Positions 8,173 through 16,125 of a stretch of 42,646 nt of DNA are shown here, piece by piece; position 1 is the stretch's first letter, and each line of letters opens with the position of its first letter. The position numbers were made by a program, and so were the translations under genes. Source of the stretch: an uncultured Alphaproteobacteria bacterium. Its GTDB lineage: Bacteria; Pseudomonadota; Alphaproteobacteria; Bin95. The stretch lies in contig CALAHN010000012.1 in NCBI GenBank assembly GCA_937891825.1, forward strand, positions 1 to 42,646, given 5' to 3'. The notes under the pieces are model-generated. The model was not told the DNA's origin. It saw only the letters and a list, made by a program, of their open reading frames with translations, and did not search any database.

Positions 8173-8592
8173 TCAGGCGACGTCCGACCGCGCCATCATA
8201 TCGTCCAGGCGGGCGACGCGCACATACATCTTCTGGCTTTTGTCCAGGAGTTCCCGCATCCGTTCCGGCAGCGCCTCATCGAGCGCGCCGTCTTCGTCCA
8301 TGCAGGCTTCCCGGCCGCCAAGGCGGTTCTCCGGCCTCATCGGATCGATGAAATCGAGATCGCCCGATGCGGCGGCTTTCTGTAACAGCAGCCAGGCCAT
8401 GACATTGGTAAGGCGGGCCGTCATCCGCGTCGCTTCAAGGCTTTGACGAACGCGCGCGCTCGGCGATAATCCCAGCCTGTCCGAACGCTCTTCATACAGG
8501 ATATAGGAGCGGACTTCTTCGAGGAGCGTCAACGCTTCGTCAAACGTGCGATCGATGAAGCGCTTCGGTCCGAAAATTGTAGCTTCCGCCAT
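8173..8592 (-). CDS. DUF1465 / RcdA-like protein (regulator of CtrA degradation family)
   Basis: The 139-aa helical protein matches the alphaproteobacterial DUF1465 family. The core around residues 55-85 reads RMTARLTNVMAWLLLQKA, followed by an acidic tail region (MDEDGALDEALPERM). In Caulobacter the family member RcdA is a ClpXP adaptor that helps deliver CtrA for degradation during the cell cycle. This protein is somewhat shorter than Caulobacter RcdA. The ATG at 8592 is preceded by an AAAGGA-like ribosome site; a longer in-frame start at 8661 would run into the promoter region. Two CtrA-type boxes lie 73-138 nt upstream, which fits a place in the CtrA circuit. Family assignment is good; adaptor function is inferred. 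Confidence 0.8.
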   Translation of the reverse strand: MAEATIFGPKRFIDRTFDEALTLLEEVRSYILYEERSDRLGLSPSARVRQSLEATRMTARLTNVMAWLLLQKAAASGDLDFIDPMRPENRLGGREACMDEDGALDEALPERMRELLDKSQKMYVRVARLDDMMARSDVA

Positions 8593-8664
8593 GACAAATC
8601 CAATCCTTTGCGCCGGTCTACTATACGCCCAGCTTCCTCCCAAAAGCGGCCGCTGTCTCATTCG

Positions 8665-8680
8665 TTAAAATAATACTAAC
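8665..8680 (+). promoter_or_regulatory. CtrA-like box, near consensus (TTAA-N7-CTAAC)
   Basis: TTAA (8665-8668), seven bases, then CTAAC (8676-8680): one mismatch to the CtrA consensus TTAA-N7-TTAAC. It lies 73 nt upstream of the RcdA-like start codon in an AT-rich patch unlike its GC-rich surroundings, where that gene's promoter is expected. Confidence 0.5.
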
Positions 8681-8714
8681 AGCGGCTTCTATCGCATGCG
8701 ACGGCGAAAACGGG

Positions 8715-8730
8715 TTAATCCGGCGTTAAC
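8715..8730 (+). promoter_or_regulatory. CtrA box, perfect consensus (TTAA-N7-TTAAC)
   Basis: TTAA (8715-8718), seven bases, then TTAAC (8726-8730). With the flanking G and C it is also a GGTTAA-N7-TTAACC palindrome, so it reads as a full site on both strands. It sits between the divergent RcdA-like gene (start 8592) and the exported hydrolase (start 8823). A GANTC site (CcrM type) follows at 8734-8738, which may be chance. Confidence 0.65.
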
Positions 8731-8822
8731 CATGAATCGCCGCCTGCAGGCGTTGCGATTGCCGAATTCGCCGCGCAGCCGCTATCGTGGGCGATCCCCT
8801 GAAACGATGCAGGTCGCTATCC

Positions 8823-9971
8823 ATGTCAGCTTCCGCCTGGGTTCGCTCCGCCGTTGGCCTCGTCGCCGCCCTTTGCCTTGCGTCGAATGCGGTCGCCGAC
8901 AACGGTCCGGCGCTGCCGTTTGACCGGATCGCCATGCAGAAGACCATGACGCCGGTCACGATCGACGGCAGGTCCTACAAGCTGGAAACCCTGATTTTTC
9001 GCGCCGACGACGCGCGGCCGCGGCCGCTTGCCGTCATCTCCCACGGCAATCCCCGGGACGCTGACGACCGGCAATCCCTCAGTCTGAATTTTCTGGCGCC
9101 CGTCGCCCAGGATATGGCGCGGCGAGGGTATGTCGCGGCGGTCTTCGCGCGCCGCGGTTTCGCCGGTTCGGAGGGACGGTATGTGGAGGGCAACGGTCCC
9201 TGCGACGAACCGGATTATGTGCGTGCGGGCAAGCGCGCGGCCGAGGATTACCGAGCCATGATCGTCGCATTACGCGCGCGCGCCGATGTCGATGGCGGGA
9301 CGACCGTCGCCATCGGCCAATCGGGCGGCGGCTTCGCAACCCTGGCGCTTGGCAAAGGCGGGGCGCCTGGCCTGAAGGGCCTCATCAATTTCGCGGGCGG
9401 CCGGGGCTCCACACAGGATTTCCGGAATTGCGACGAGCCGAAGCTGGCCGCCGCGTTCGGAGCGTGGGGGGCCGCGAGCGCCCCGCCGTCCCTCTGGCTC
9501 TACTCCAGCGCCGACCGTTACTTCTGGCCAGATTTGGTCGACCGCATGCACCGGGCCTATACCGGCGCGGGCGGCCGGGCGATGCGGCCGGCCATCGGCG
9601 CTTTGAAGCATTTCGAAGATGGTCACAAGCTGATCGAGCGCGGCAATCTGCCGATCTGGCGGCCGCTGATCGACCGGTTCCTCGACGCGAACGGGCTGCC
9701 GAACTGGACGGCGGCGCCGCCTGACCCTGTGCTGCTCGACGATCCGGGCCCGCCCTACCTTTCCGATCGCGGCAAGGAACGCTGGCGGCGATTCCTGGGC
9801 TCCGGCTTGCACAAGGCCTTCGTCGTCTATCAGGACGGCCGGGGCTTCGGGTGGGCTTCGGGCCGCGAGTCGCAAGCAGCCGCCATCGCTGACGCCATGG
9901 CCTTCTGCGAAGGCAGCCGGCGGGACCGCGAGTGCAAGCCCTACGCGGTGAACGACGCCCGCGTCCGCTGA
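8823..9971 (+). CDS. Exported alpha/beta-hydrolase with Cys-containing C-terminal extension
   Basis: The 382-aa protein begins with a Sec signal peptide (hydrophobic stretch about 9-21, likely cleavage after AVA at 26). The hydrolase domain resembles dienelactone hydrolase/prolyl-oligopeptidase types: SHGNPRD (74-80), GQSGGG with Ser167, an acid candidate in SSADRYFWPD and His in FEDGHK. The last 60 or so residues form a separate module (WASGRESQAAAIADAMAFCE, then RDRECKPYAVND) with two Cys, like the small WxxAxxxAxxxC...C modules of exported proteins. I chose the ATG at 8823 because the signal peptide starts there; an upstream GTG at 8787 adds charged residues. It is probably periplasmic and may be driven by the CtrA boxes upstream. 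Confidence 0.82.
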   Translation: MSASAWVRSAVGLVAALCLASNAVADNGPALPFDRIAMQKTMTPVTIDGRSYKLETLIFRADDARPRPLAVISHGNPRDADDRQSLSLNFLAPVAQDMARRGYVAAVFARRGFAGSEGRYVEGNGPCDEPDYVRAGKRAAEDYRAMIVALRARADVDGGTTVAIGQSGGGFATLALGKGGAPGLKGLINFAGGRGSTQDFRNCDEPKLAAAFGAWGAASAPPSLWLYSSADRYFWPDLVDRMHRAYTGAGGRAMRPAIGALKHFEDGHKLIERGNLPIWRPLIDRFLDANGLPNWTAAPPDPVLLDDPGPPYLSDRGKERWRRFLGSGLHKAFVVYQDGRGFGWASGRESQAAAIADAMAFCEGSRRDRECKPYAVNDARVR

Positions 9972-9987
9972 AGCCTCAAAATCCAGG

Positions 9988-12900
9988 TCAAACCGCCTGG
10001 ACGTCGATCACGCCTTTCAGCGATTTGACCGCCTGGGCGGTCGCGGGCGAAAGCGCGATCCGGCGTTTCAGGTCGACGTGCACGTCCCGCATCGGATCGA
10101 TTTCCAGCATGATCCGGACCGTCGCCCGGCCCGGCCTTTCGTCTTTCAGAATGCTGGAGATGTGGGCGAGAGCCGCCGGATCGTCGACATGGACGACCAG
10201 CTCGCGGCCAACCTCCGCCGCCGCTTCCTCAAGATCGCGGACGTTGACGATGCCGACGCGGAGGCCGCCGTCGCCGAGCCGCGCTTCGACGCCGAGCAGC
10301 AGCGGCTTGCCCGAGTCCAGCAACTCGCGGCTGACGGCCAGCACCTCGGAAAAGGCCGTCGCCTCGATCATTCCGGTCGCGTCCGAGAGTTGCACGAAGG
10401 CATAGCGCATGCCGCGCGCCGAAGTGCGTTCCTGGCGGCCAAGCTGGGTCGCCGCGATTCGGCAATTGGCTTCGGCCTGGCGATTGTAGCCGCCCCGATC
10501 GCCGCCGCCGCTCGATCCCGCCGGCGGCCTCCGGATCAGGTCGGCGATCGTCGTGACGCCAAGCCGCTTCATCTGCGGCGCGAAGGCGTCGAGCGGATGC
10601 GCGGACAAGTACATGCCGATCGCCTCAAGCTCATGGCCCAGCTTCTCGGCATCCTCCCAGGGCGGCGGCGACGGCAGGCGGAGGCTCGGCGCGACGTCGC
10701 CGCCGCCGAACAGGCTCGATTGATTGCTGGTCCGCTCCTCGGCCGCGGCCTGCGCGGCGCGGGCGACGGTTTCGGCCCCGGCGAAGACGCGCGCCCGGTC
10801 CGGCTCCAGGCTGTCGAACGCCCCGGCGCGCGCCAGCGTTTCGATCTGGCGCTTGTTGACCCGGCTCGTGTCGAGCTTGGCCGCCATGTCGGCGATGCTC
10901 TTGAACGGCCCGTCGGCGCGGGCGGCCACCAGGGCCGCCGCCGCCGGCTTGCCGACATTGCGGATCGCGCCAAGCGCATAGCGCACGCTGAGCGTCCCAT
11001 CCTCGGTCATTTCCACGGTGAAGACAGCGCCGGAGGCATTGACGTCCGGCGGCAGCAAGGGCGCGCCCAGGCGGTCCAGCTCGCGCCGGAACAAGCTGAG
11101 CTTGTCGGTATTGTGCATGTCGTGGGTCATCGAGGCCGCGACGAACTCGACCGGATAATTCGCCTTCAGATAGGCGGTTTGATAGGCGACCAGCGCATAG
11201 GCCGCCGCATGGCTCTTGTTGAAGCCGTAGCCCGCGAACTTGTCGACAAGATCGAAGATCTCGCTCGCCTTCGCCTCCCCGACGCCGCGTTCGACGGCGC
11301 CCTTGACGAAGATCTCGCGCTGCGCCGCCATCTCCGACTTGATTTTCTTGCCCATGGCGCGCCGCAACAGGTCAGCGCCGCCCAGGCTGTAGCCCGACAG
11401 CACCCTGGCGATCTCCATCACCTGTTCCTGATAGATGATGATGCCGTAGGTTTCTTCCAGAACCGGCTGCAGGGATGGGTCGGGGTATGTGACCGTCTCG
11501 GAGCCGTGCTTGCGCGCGATATAGCTCGGGATATTGTCCATCGGTCCCGGCCGGTAGAGCGCCACGACCGCGATAATATCCTCGAAGCGGTTGGGCTTCA
11601 GGCGTTTCAGCATGTCCCGCATGCCGGAACCTTCAAGCTGAAAGACGCCGGCCGTGTGGCCGCTCGCCAGGAGGTCGAAGGTCTTGCGGTCGTCGAGAGG
11701 CAGCTTATCGAGATCGAGATCGATGCCGCGCTGCTTCAGGAGGGCGATGGCGTCGGTCAGAACAGTCAGGGTCTTCAGGCCGAGGAAGTCGAATTTGACG
11801 AGGCCCGCCGTCTCGACCCACTTCATGTTGAACTGGGTCACCGGCATGTCGGACTTCGGGTCGCGGTAGAGTGGCACAAGCTCCTCGAGCGGCCGGTCGC
11901 CGATAACGACGCCGGCGGCATGGGTGGAGGTGTTCCGATATAGCCCCTCGAGCTTCAGGGCCGTGTTCAGCAGCGTCGCGATCTGTTCGTCGGTCCGGCG
12001 CATTTCCTGCAAGGCCGGCTCGCCCTCGATGGCCTGGCCGAGCGTCACCGGGTTCGCCGGGTTATTCGGCACCAGCTTGCAGATGCGGTCGACCTGGCCG
12101 TAGGGCATGCCGAGCACGCGGCCCACATCCCGCAGCACGGCGCGGGCTTGCAGCTTGCCGAAGGTGATGATCTGCGCAACGCGGTCGCGCCCGTACTTCT
12201 GCTGGACATGGGCGATCACCTCATCCCGCCGATCCTGGCAGAAGTCGATGTCGAAGTCCGGCATGGAGACGCGCTCCGGGTTCAGGAACCGCTCGAACAG
12301 CAAGCCGAAGCGCAGGGGGTCGAGATCGGTGATCGTGAGCGCCCAGGCGACGACGGAGCCCGCGCCCGAGCCGCGCCCCGGCCCCACGGGAATGTCCCGG
12401 GCCTTCGCCCATTGGATGAATTCGGCGACGATCAGGAAGTATCCCGGAAAGCCCATCTGGTTGATGACGCCAAGCTCGTAGTCGAGCCGCTCCCGATAGG
12501 GCGCCGCGGCCGCGTCGTCCGCCGCCAGGGCGATCAGGCGCGCGTCCAACCCTGCTTCCGCCTGGGCGCGGAGTTCGCCTGCTTCGTCGCGTCCGCCGTC
12601 GGTCTCGAAGCTCGGCAGAATGGGTTTCCGCGGTTCCGGCATGACCGCGCAGCGCTGGGCGACGACCAGGGTGTTGGCGATCGCTTCCGGCAGGTCCGCG
12701 AACAGGGCCTGCATCTCGGCCGGCGACTTGAAGCGGTATTCCGGCGTCGAGCGGCGGCGATCCTCGTCCTCGATGCGCCGGCCGTCGGCGATGGCGAGCA
12801 GGGCGTCATGGGCGACATGCATGTCGGCCGCGGCGAAGCGCACGTCGTTGGTCGCGACCAGCGGCAGATCGAGCCGGTAGGCGAGGTCGAGCAATTGCGG

Positions 12901-13467
12901 CTCGACGATGGCTTCCTCCGGTCGGTCGAAGCGCTGGATTTCGATATAGAGGCGGCCCGGAAACAGGCGTTGCAGCGCTTCCAACCGGCGGAGCGCCCGA
13001 TCCGCCTGACCGTTCAGCAGCATGCGGTCGATGGCGCCGCCGGGGCCGCCCGTCAGCGCGATCAGGCCTTCGGTCAGGCCCTCGAGACTGGCGAGCGCCA
13101 CTTCGGGATCGTGCTCCGCGGCGCTCTCCAGATAGGCCCTGGACATCAGCTTCATCAGGTTGGCGTAGCCCGCTTCATTCTGCGCGAGCAGGACGAGGTC
13201 GTCGGCCTCCGGCCGCCGCATGGCGCCTTCCATCTCGCTCGCGTCGCGGGCGAGCGGCAGGATCGCGCCGGTGATCGGCTGCACCCCGGCGCCGCTGGCC
13301 TTCGATGCAAACTCCAGCGCGCCGAAGAGGTTGCGCTTGTCGACGACGCCGACGGCCGGCATCCGGTGCTCCTGCGCCAGCGCCACGATCTCGGGCGCAT
13401 GCATGGCGCCGTCGAGCAGCGAATAGGCGGAACGGACGCGGAGATGCACAAACGCGGCGTGCGGCAT
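9988..13467 (-). CDS. dnaE: DNA polymerase III alpha subunit
   Basis: The 1159-aa replicative polymerase is of usual DnaE length. An N-terminal PHP domain begins HLRVRSAYSLLDG; the metal-binding His pattern is degenerate (HLRVRS), as in E. coli, so proofreading would rely on a separate DnaQ. The C-family palm carries PDFDIDF at about 402-408 with two catalytic Asp, after GPGRGSGAGS. Further on are GVFQLEGSGM, ALYRPGPM, YGFNKSHAAAYA and a C-terminal OB domain (about 960-1060). The ATG at 13467 has GGGAG 9 nt upstream. It converges with the exported hydrolase, 16 nt apart, and is divergent from the amidohydrolase. Confidence 0.98.
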   Translation of the reverse strand: MPHAAFVHLRVRSAYSLLDGAMHAPEIVALAQEHRMPAVGVVDKRNLFGALEFASKASGAGVQPITGAILPLARDASEMEGAMRRPEADDLVLLAQNEAGYANLMKLMSRAYLESAAEHDPEVALASLEGLTEGLIALTGGPGGAIDRMLLNGQADRALRRLEALQRLFPGRLYIEIQRFDRPEEAIVEPQLLDLAYRLDLPLVATNDVRFAAADMHVAHDALLAIADGRRIEDEDRRRSTPEYRFKSPAEMQALFADLPEAIANTLVVAQRCAVMPEPRKPILPSFETDGGRDEAGELRAQAEAGLDARLIALAADDAAAAPYRERLDYELGVINQMGFPGYFLIVAEFIQWAKARDIPVGPGRGSGAGSVVAWALTITDLDPLRFGLLFERFLNPERVSMPDFDIDFCQDRRDEVIAHVQQKYGRDRVAQIITFGKLQARAVLRDVGRVLGMPYGQVDRICKLVPNNPANPVTLGQAIEGEPALQEMRRTDEQIATLLNTALKLEGLYRNTSTHAAGVVIGDRPLEELVPLYRDPKSDMPVTQFNMKWVETAGLVKFDFLGLKTLTVLTDAIALLKQRGIDLDLDKLPLDDRKTFDLLASGHTAGVFQLEGSGMRDMLKRLKPNRFEDIIAVVALYRPGPMDNIPSYIARKHGSETVTYPDPSLQPVLEETYGIIIYQEQVMEIARVLSGYSLGGADLLRRAMGKKIKSEMAAQREIFVKGAVERGVGEAKASEIFDLVDKFAGYGFNKSHAAAYALVAYQTAYLKANYPVEFVAASMTHDMHNTDKLSLFRRELDRLGAPLLPPDVNASGAVFTVEMTEDGTLSVRYALGAIRNVGKPAAAALVAARADGPFKSIADMAAKLDTSRVNKRQIETLARAGAFDSLEPDRARVFAGAETVARAAQAAAEERTSNQSSLFGGGDVAPSLRLPSPPPWEDAEKLGHELEAIGMYLSAHPLDAFAPQMKRLGVTTIADLIRRPPAGSSGGGDRGGYNRQAEANCRIAATQLGRQERTSARGMRYAFVQLSDATGMIEATAFSEVLAVSRELLDSGKPLLLGVEARLGDGGLRVGIVNVRDLEEAAAEVGRELVVHVDDPAALAHISSILKDERPGRATVRIMLEIDPMRDVHVDLKRRIALSPATAQAVKSLKGVIDVQAV

Positions 13468-13619
13468 GGCGGCGGGCTCCCGAGCGCGAATCCGAAACGG
13501 AAGCCCTAACGTACCGCGTCCCGCCCCCCGCGCTTTGTGGATATCTTTGGCCGGATTTGCAAACGGCGGCGGGCGTCATAGGCTGCATGTCGAACCGGGA
13601 AATTGGGGACGACCGAGCC

Positions 13620-14447
13620 ATGCAGATCATCGACGCGCAAATCCATCTCTGGGGCAAGGGCCTGCCAAGCAACATGGCGCACCGCCAGGTGACATCCTTC
13701 ACAGCCGAGGAAGCGATCGGGATGATGGATGAAGCTGGCGTCGATGGCGCCGTCATCCATCCGCCAAGCTGGGACAAGGATTCGACCCAGATGGCGCTCG
13801 ACGCCGTCCAGCGCTATCCGGGCCGCTTCGCGATCATGGATTCGCCGCCGCTGGACCGGCCGAATTCCAGGGCCCTGATCGAAGGCCTGCGCGACAGGCC
13901 GGGCATGCTGGGCATCCGCTATACCGTCCTCGCGGGCCATGAGCGGGAGATGCTCGACAAGGGCGAGCTGGAATGGCTCTGGCCGGTCGCGGAGCGCGCG
14001 GGCGTGCCGGTCGCGTTCCTGGCGACCGACAGCTTGAAGACCTTCGGCGATATCGCCGCGCGGCATCCCGGATTGAAGATCACCATCGACCATCTCGGCG
14101 GCCGCGGCGGCAACACGACGCTCAAGGACGCCGCCGCCATGACCCACATGCCGGAACTGCTGGCGCTGGCGAAATATCCCAATGTCGCGGTCAAGGCGAC
14201 CGGCGCGCCCGGCTATTCCAGCGAGCCCTATCCATTCCCGAAGATGCACACATACCTGCAGCAGATCTACGAGACCTTCGGTCCGGAGCGGATATTCTGG
14301 GGCACGGACATCACCAAGATGCCGTGTTCGTGGACGGACTGCATCCTGATGTTCACCGAAGGCATGCCCTGGCTGAACAAGGCCGACCTGCCGCTGATCA
14401 TGGGCGAGGCGATCTGCAAGTGGTGGGGCTGGCGGCGCGCGAGCTGA
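13620..14447 (+). CDS. Amidohydrolase family 2 (metal-dependent TIM-barrel) protein
   Basis: The 275-aa protein opens with IIDAQIHLW (the D-x-x-x-H-x-W form of the first metal motif). It continues with GVDGAVIHPPSW, GIRYTV, KITIDHLGGRGG (His about 157) and ends with ERIFWGTDITKMPCSW (Asp metal or base ligand). This is the Amidohydro_2 superfamily, which includes ACMSD-type decarboxylases and lactonases acting on aromatic or sugar acids. The substrate is unknown. The ATG at 13620 gives the family-typical N-terminus and has GGGGAC about 12 nt upstream; an ATG at 13587 is possible. It stands alone, divergent from dnaE and convergent with the monooxygenase. Confidence 0.88.
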   Translation: MQIIDAQIHLWGKGLPSNMAHRQVTSFTAEEAIGMMDEAGVDGAVIHPPSWDKDSTQMALDAVQRYPGRFAIMDSPPLDRPNSRALIEGLRDRPGMLGIRYTVLAGHEREMLDKGELEWLWPVAERAGVPVAFLATDSLKTFGDIAARHPGLKITIDHLGGRGGNTTLKDAAAMTHMPELLALAKYPNVAVKATGAPGYSSEPYPFPKMHTYLQQIYETFGPERIFWGTDITKMPCSWTDCILMFTEGMPWLNKADLPLIMGEAICKWWGWRRAS

Positions 14448-14463
14448 CCAGCGAGGCCGCCGC

Positions 14464-16122
14464 CTACTTCAGCAGGAATTCCTTGTAGCCGCCTGCGGCC
14501 ACGGCTTCGCACTTCGCCCGGTATTTCAGCACGCCGCCGTTATAGCCGAGCACCCGCAGCACCTGCCGTCCGTCGACATTGCGATTGACGCCGGTCTGCC
14601 AGGAAGCGACCTTGCTGGAGAGCAAGCCTTCCGATGCTTTCTCCACGTGCACGGCCCAGTCCGCCGCGGCTTCCGGGCGCGGCTCAGCATGGGTCAGGCC
14701 ATGCTCGCGCATATACTTGATCATGCCCGTCACCCAATCGACGATTTCCTCGATGTTCCGCGGAATATTGCCGCGCGCCGTATGCGGCCCGAGGATCATG
14801 AACAGGTTCGGATAGCCGACAGTCTGGACGCCGAGCAGCGTCTTCGGCATGTCAGCCCACTCATCCTTCAGGCGCCGCCCGCCCGAGCCGCAAATATCGA
14901 TGCGGTCATAGGGGCCGGTGACGCCGTCGAAGCCGGTCGCGTAGATCAGGATATCGAAGTCATAGGCGTTATCGCGGGTCTTGACGCCGGTCGGCGTGAT
15001 CCGCTCGATCGGGTCGTCATTGATGTCGACCAACAGGACGTTGTCCTGATTATAGACCTCGTAATAGCCGCTCTCGAGCGGCAGGCGGCGGGTGCCGAAG
15101 CCGTGATTTTTCGGTATCAGCTTGGTCGCGACGTCCTGGTCCTTCACCCGCTCGCGGATTTTCCGGGCCATGAAGTCGCTCGCCAGCTTGTTGGCTTCAG
15201 GGTCGGTCAGGACGTCCTTGAAATTCCCGACCCAGATGCCGAAGCCCGGCTCCGAGTACAGCTTTTCCCAGAAAGCCTCCCGCTCCTCGGGCGTCACGTC
15301 CATCGCTTTTCTGGGGTCGGTATCGTGGATGAAGCAGGTCTGGGTATTGCGGCAGCGTTCGAAGATCTCGGCGTAGCTGGCCTTGATCCGGCGCTGCTCT
15401 TCCTCGGTGATCCTGGCGTTGTGCAAGGGCGAGGCCCAGTTCGGCGTGCGTTGAAACACGGTCAGATGCCCGACCTTGGGCGCGATCGTCTGGATCGTCT
15501 GGATGGCCGTCGCGCCGGTGCCGATGATGCCGACGCGCTTGCCGGCGAAATCCACCGGTTCATGGGGCCAGCGGGCGGTGTGGAAAGCCGGACCCTTGAA
15601 GCTGTCGCGGTCTGGGATGTTCGGCAGGGTGAAGGCCGAGAGGGGGCCGAGGCCGGTGATCAGCAAGGGCGCCCGATAACGCTCCCCGTTGGCGAGCGTG
15701 ATCGTCCAGCGGCTGTCGGCATCGTCGAACAGCGCCTGAACGACAGTCGCGTTGAAGGTCATGTCGCGCCGGAAGTCGAACTTGTCCGCGACATATTCCA
15801 GATAGCGCAACGTGTCCGGCTGGGCGGCGAAATGTTCCGGCCAGCTCCATTCCTGCAAGACCTCCTCGGAGAATGCGAAGCCGTAGGACCAGCTTTCGGA
15901 ATCGAAGCGCGCCCCCGGATAACGGTTCCAGTACCAGGTGCCGCCAAGGTCGGACCCGGCCTCGAACACCCGGACCTTCATGCCAAGCTCGCGTAGCCGG
16001 TAAAGCTGATACATGCCGGAGATGCCGCCCCCGACGATCAGCGCGTCATAGCCGTCGATCGGCTCCTGCTTGGGGGCGGACTGTGCAACGGCGGCCATCT
16101 TCGTCGGGACCTTCTCACGCAT
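14464..16122 (-). CDS. Flavin-containing monooxygenase, Baeyer-Villiger type
   Basis: The 552-aa protein has two Rossmann motifs, GGGISG (31-36) for FAD and GTGATA (about 200) for NADPH, flanking the type I Baeyer-Villiger fingerprint FKGPAFHTARWP (about 174-185). GGTWYWNRYPGARFDSES is also characteristic, as is ATGFD near residue 395. The family oxidises ketones (cyclohexanone, phenylacetone, steroid side chains) to esters or lactones. The ATG at 16122 begins 3 nt after the upstream OmpA-domain gene stops and has no clear Shine-Dalgarno, suggesting coupled translation. The ATG at 16098 (AAGG about 13 nt upstream) is an alternative and would give 544 aa. A metabolic enzyme at the end of an envelope operon is odd. 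Confidence 0.92.
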   Translation of the reverse strand: MREKVPTKMAAVAQSAPKQEPIDGYDALIVGGGISGMYQLYRLRELGMKVRVFEAGSDLGGTWYWNRYPGARFDSESWSYGFAFSEEVLQEWSWPEHFAAQPDTLRYLEYVADKFDFRRDMTFNATVVQALFDDADSRWTITLANGERYRAPLLITGLGPLSAFTLPNIPDRDSFKGPAFHTARWPHEPVDFAGKRVGIIGTGATAIQTIQTIAPKVGHLTVFQRTPNWASPLHNARITEEEQRRIKASYAEIFERCRNTQTCFIHDTDPRKAMDVTPEEREAFWEKLYSEPGFGIWVGNFKDVLTDPEANKLASDFMARKIRERVKDQDVATKLIPKNHGFGTRRLPLESGYYEVYNQDNVLLVDINDDPIERITPTGVKTRDNAYDFDILIYATGFDGVTGPYDRIDICGSGGRRLKDEWADMPKTLLGVQTVGYPNLFMILGPHTARGNIPRNIEEIVDWVTGMIKYMREHGLTHAEPRPEAAADWAVHVEKASEGLLSSKVASWQTGVNRNVDGRQVLRVLGYNGGVLKYRAKCEAVAAGGYKEFLLK

Positions 16123-16125
16123 GGG

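Noticed and set aside
10078-11943. 621-aa open frame on the plus strand
   Set aside because: Lies wholly antisense to dnaE, low-complexity, no start signal.
12148-13509. 453-aa open frame on the plus strand
   Set aside because: Antisense to the dnaE N-terminal region; no recognisable domain.
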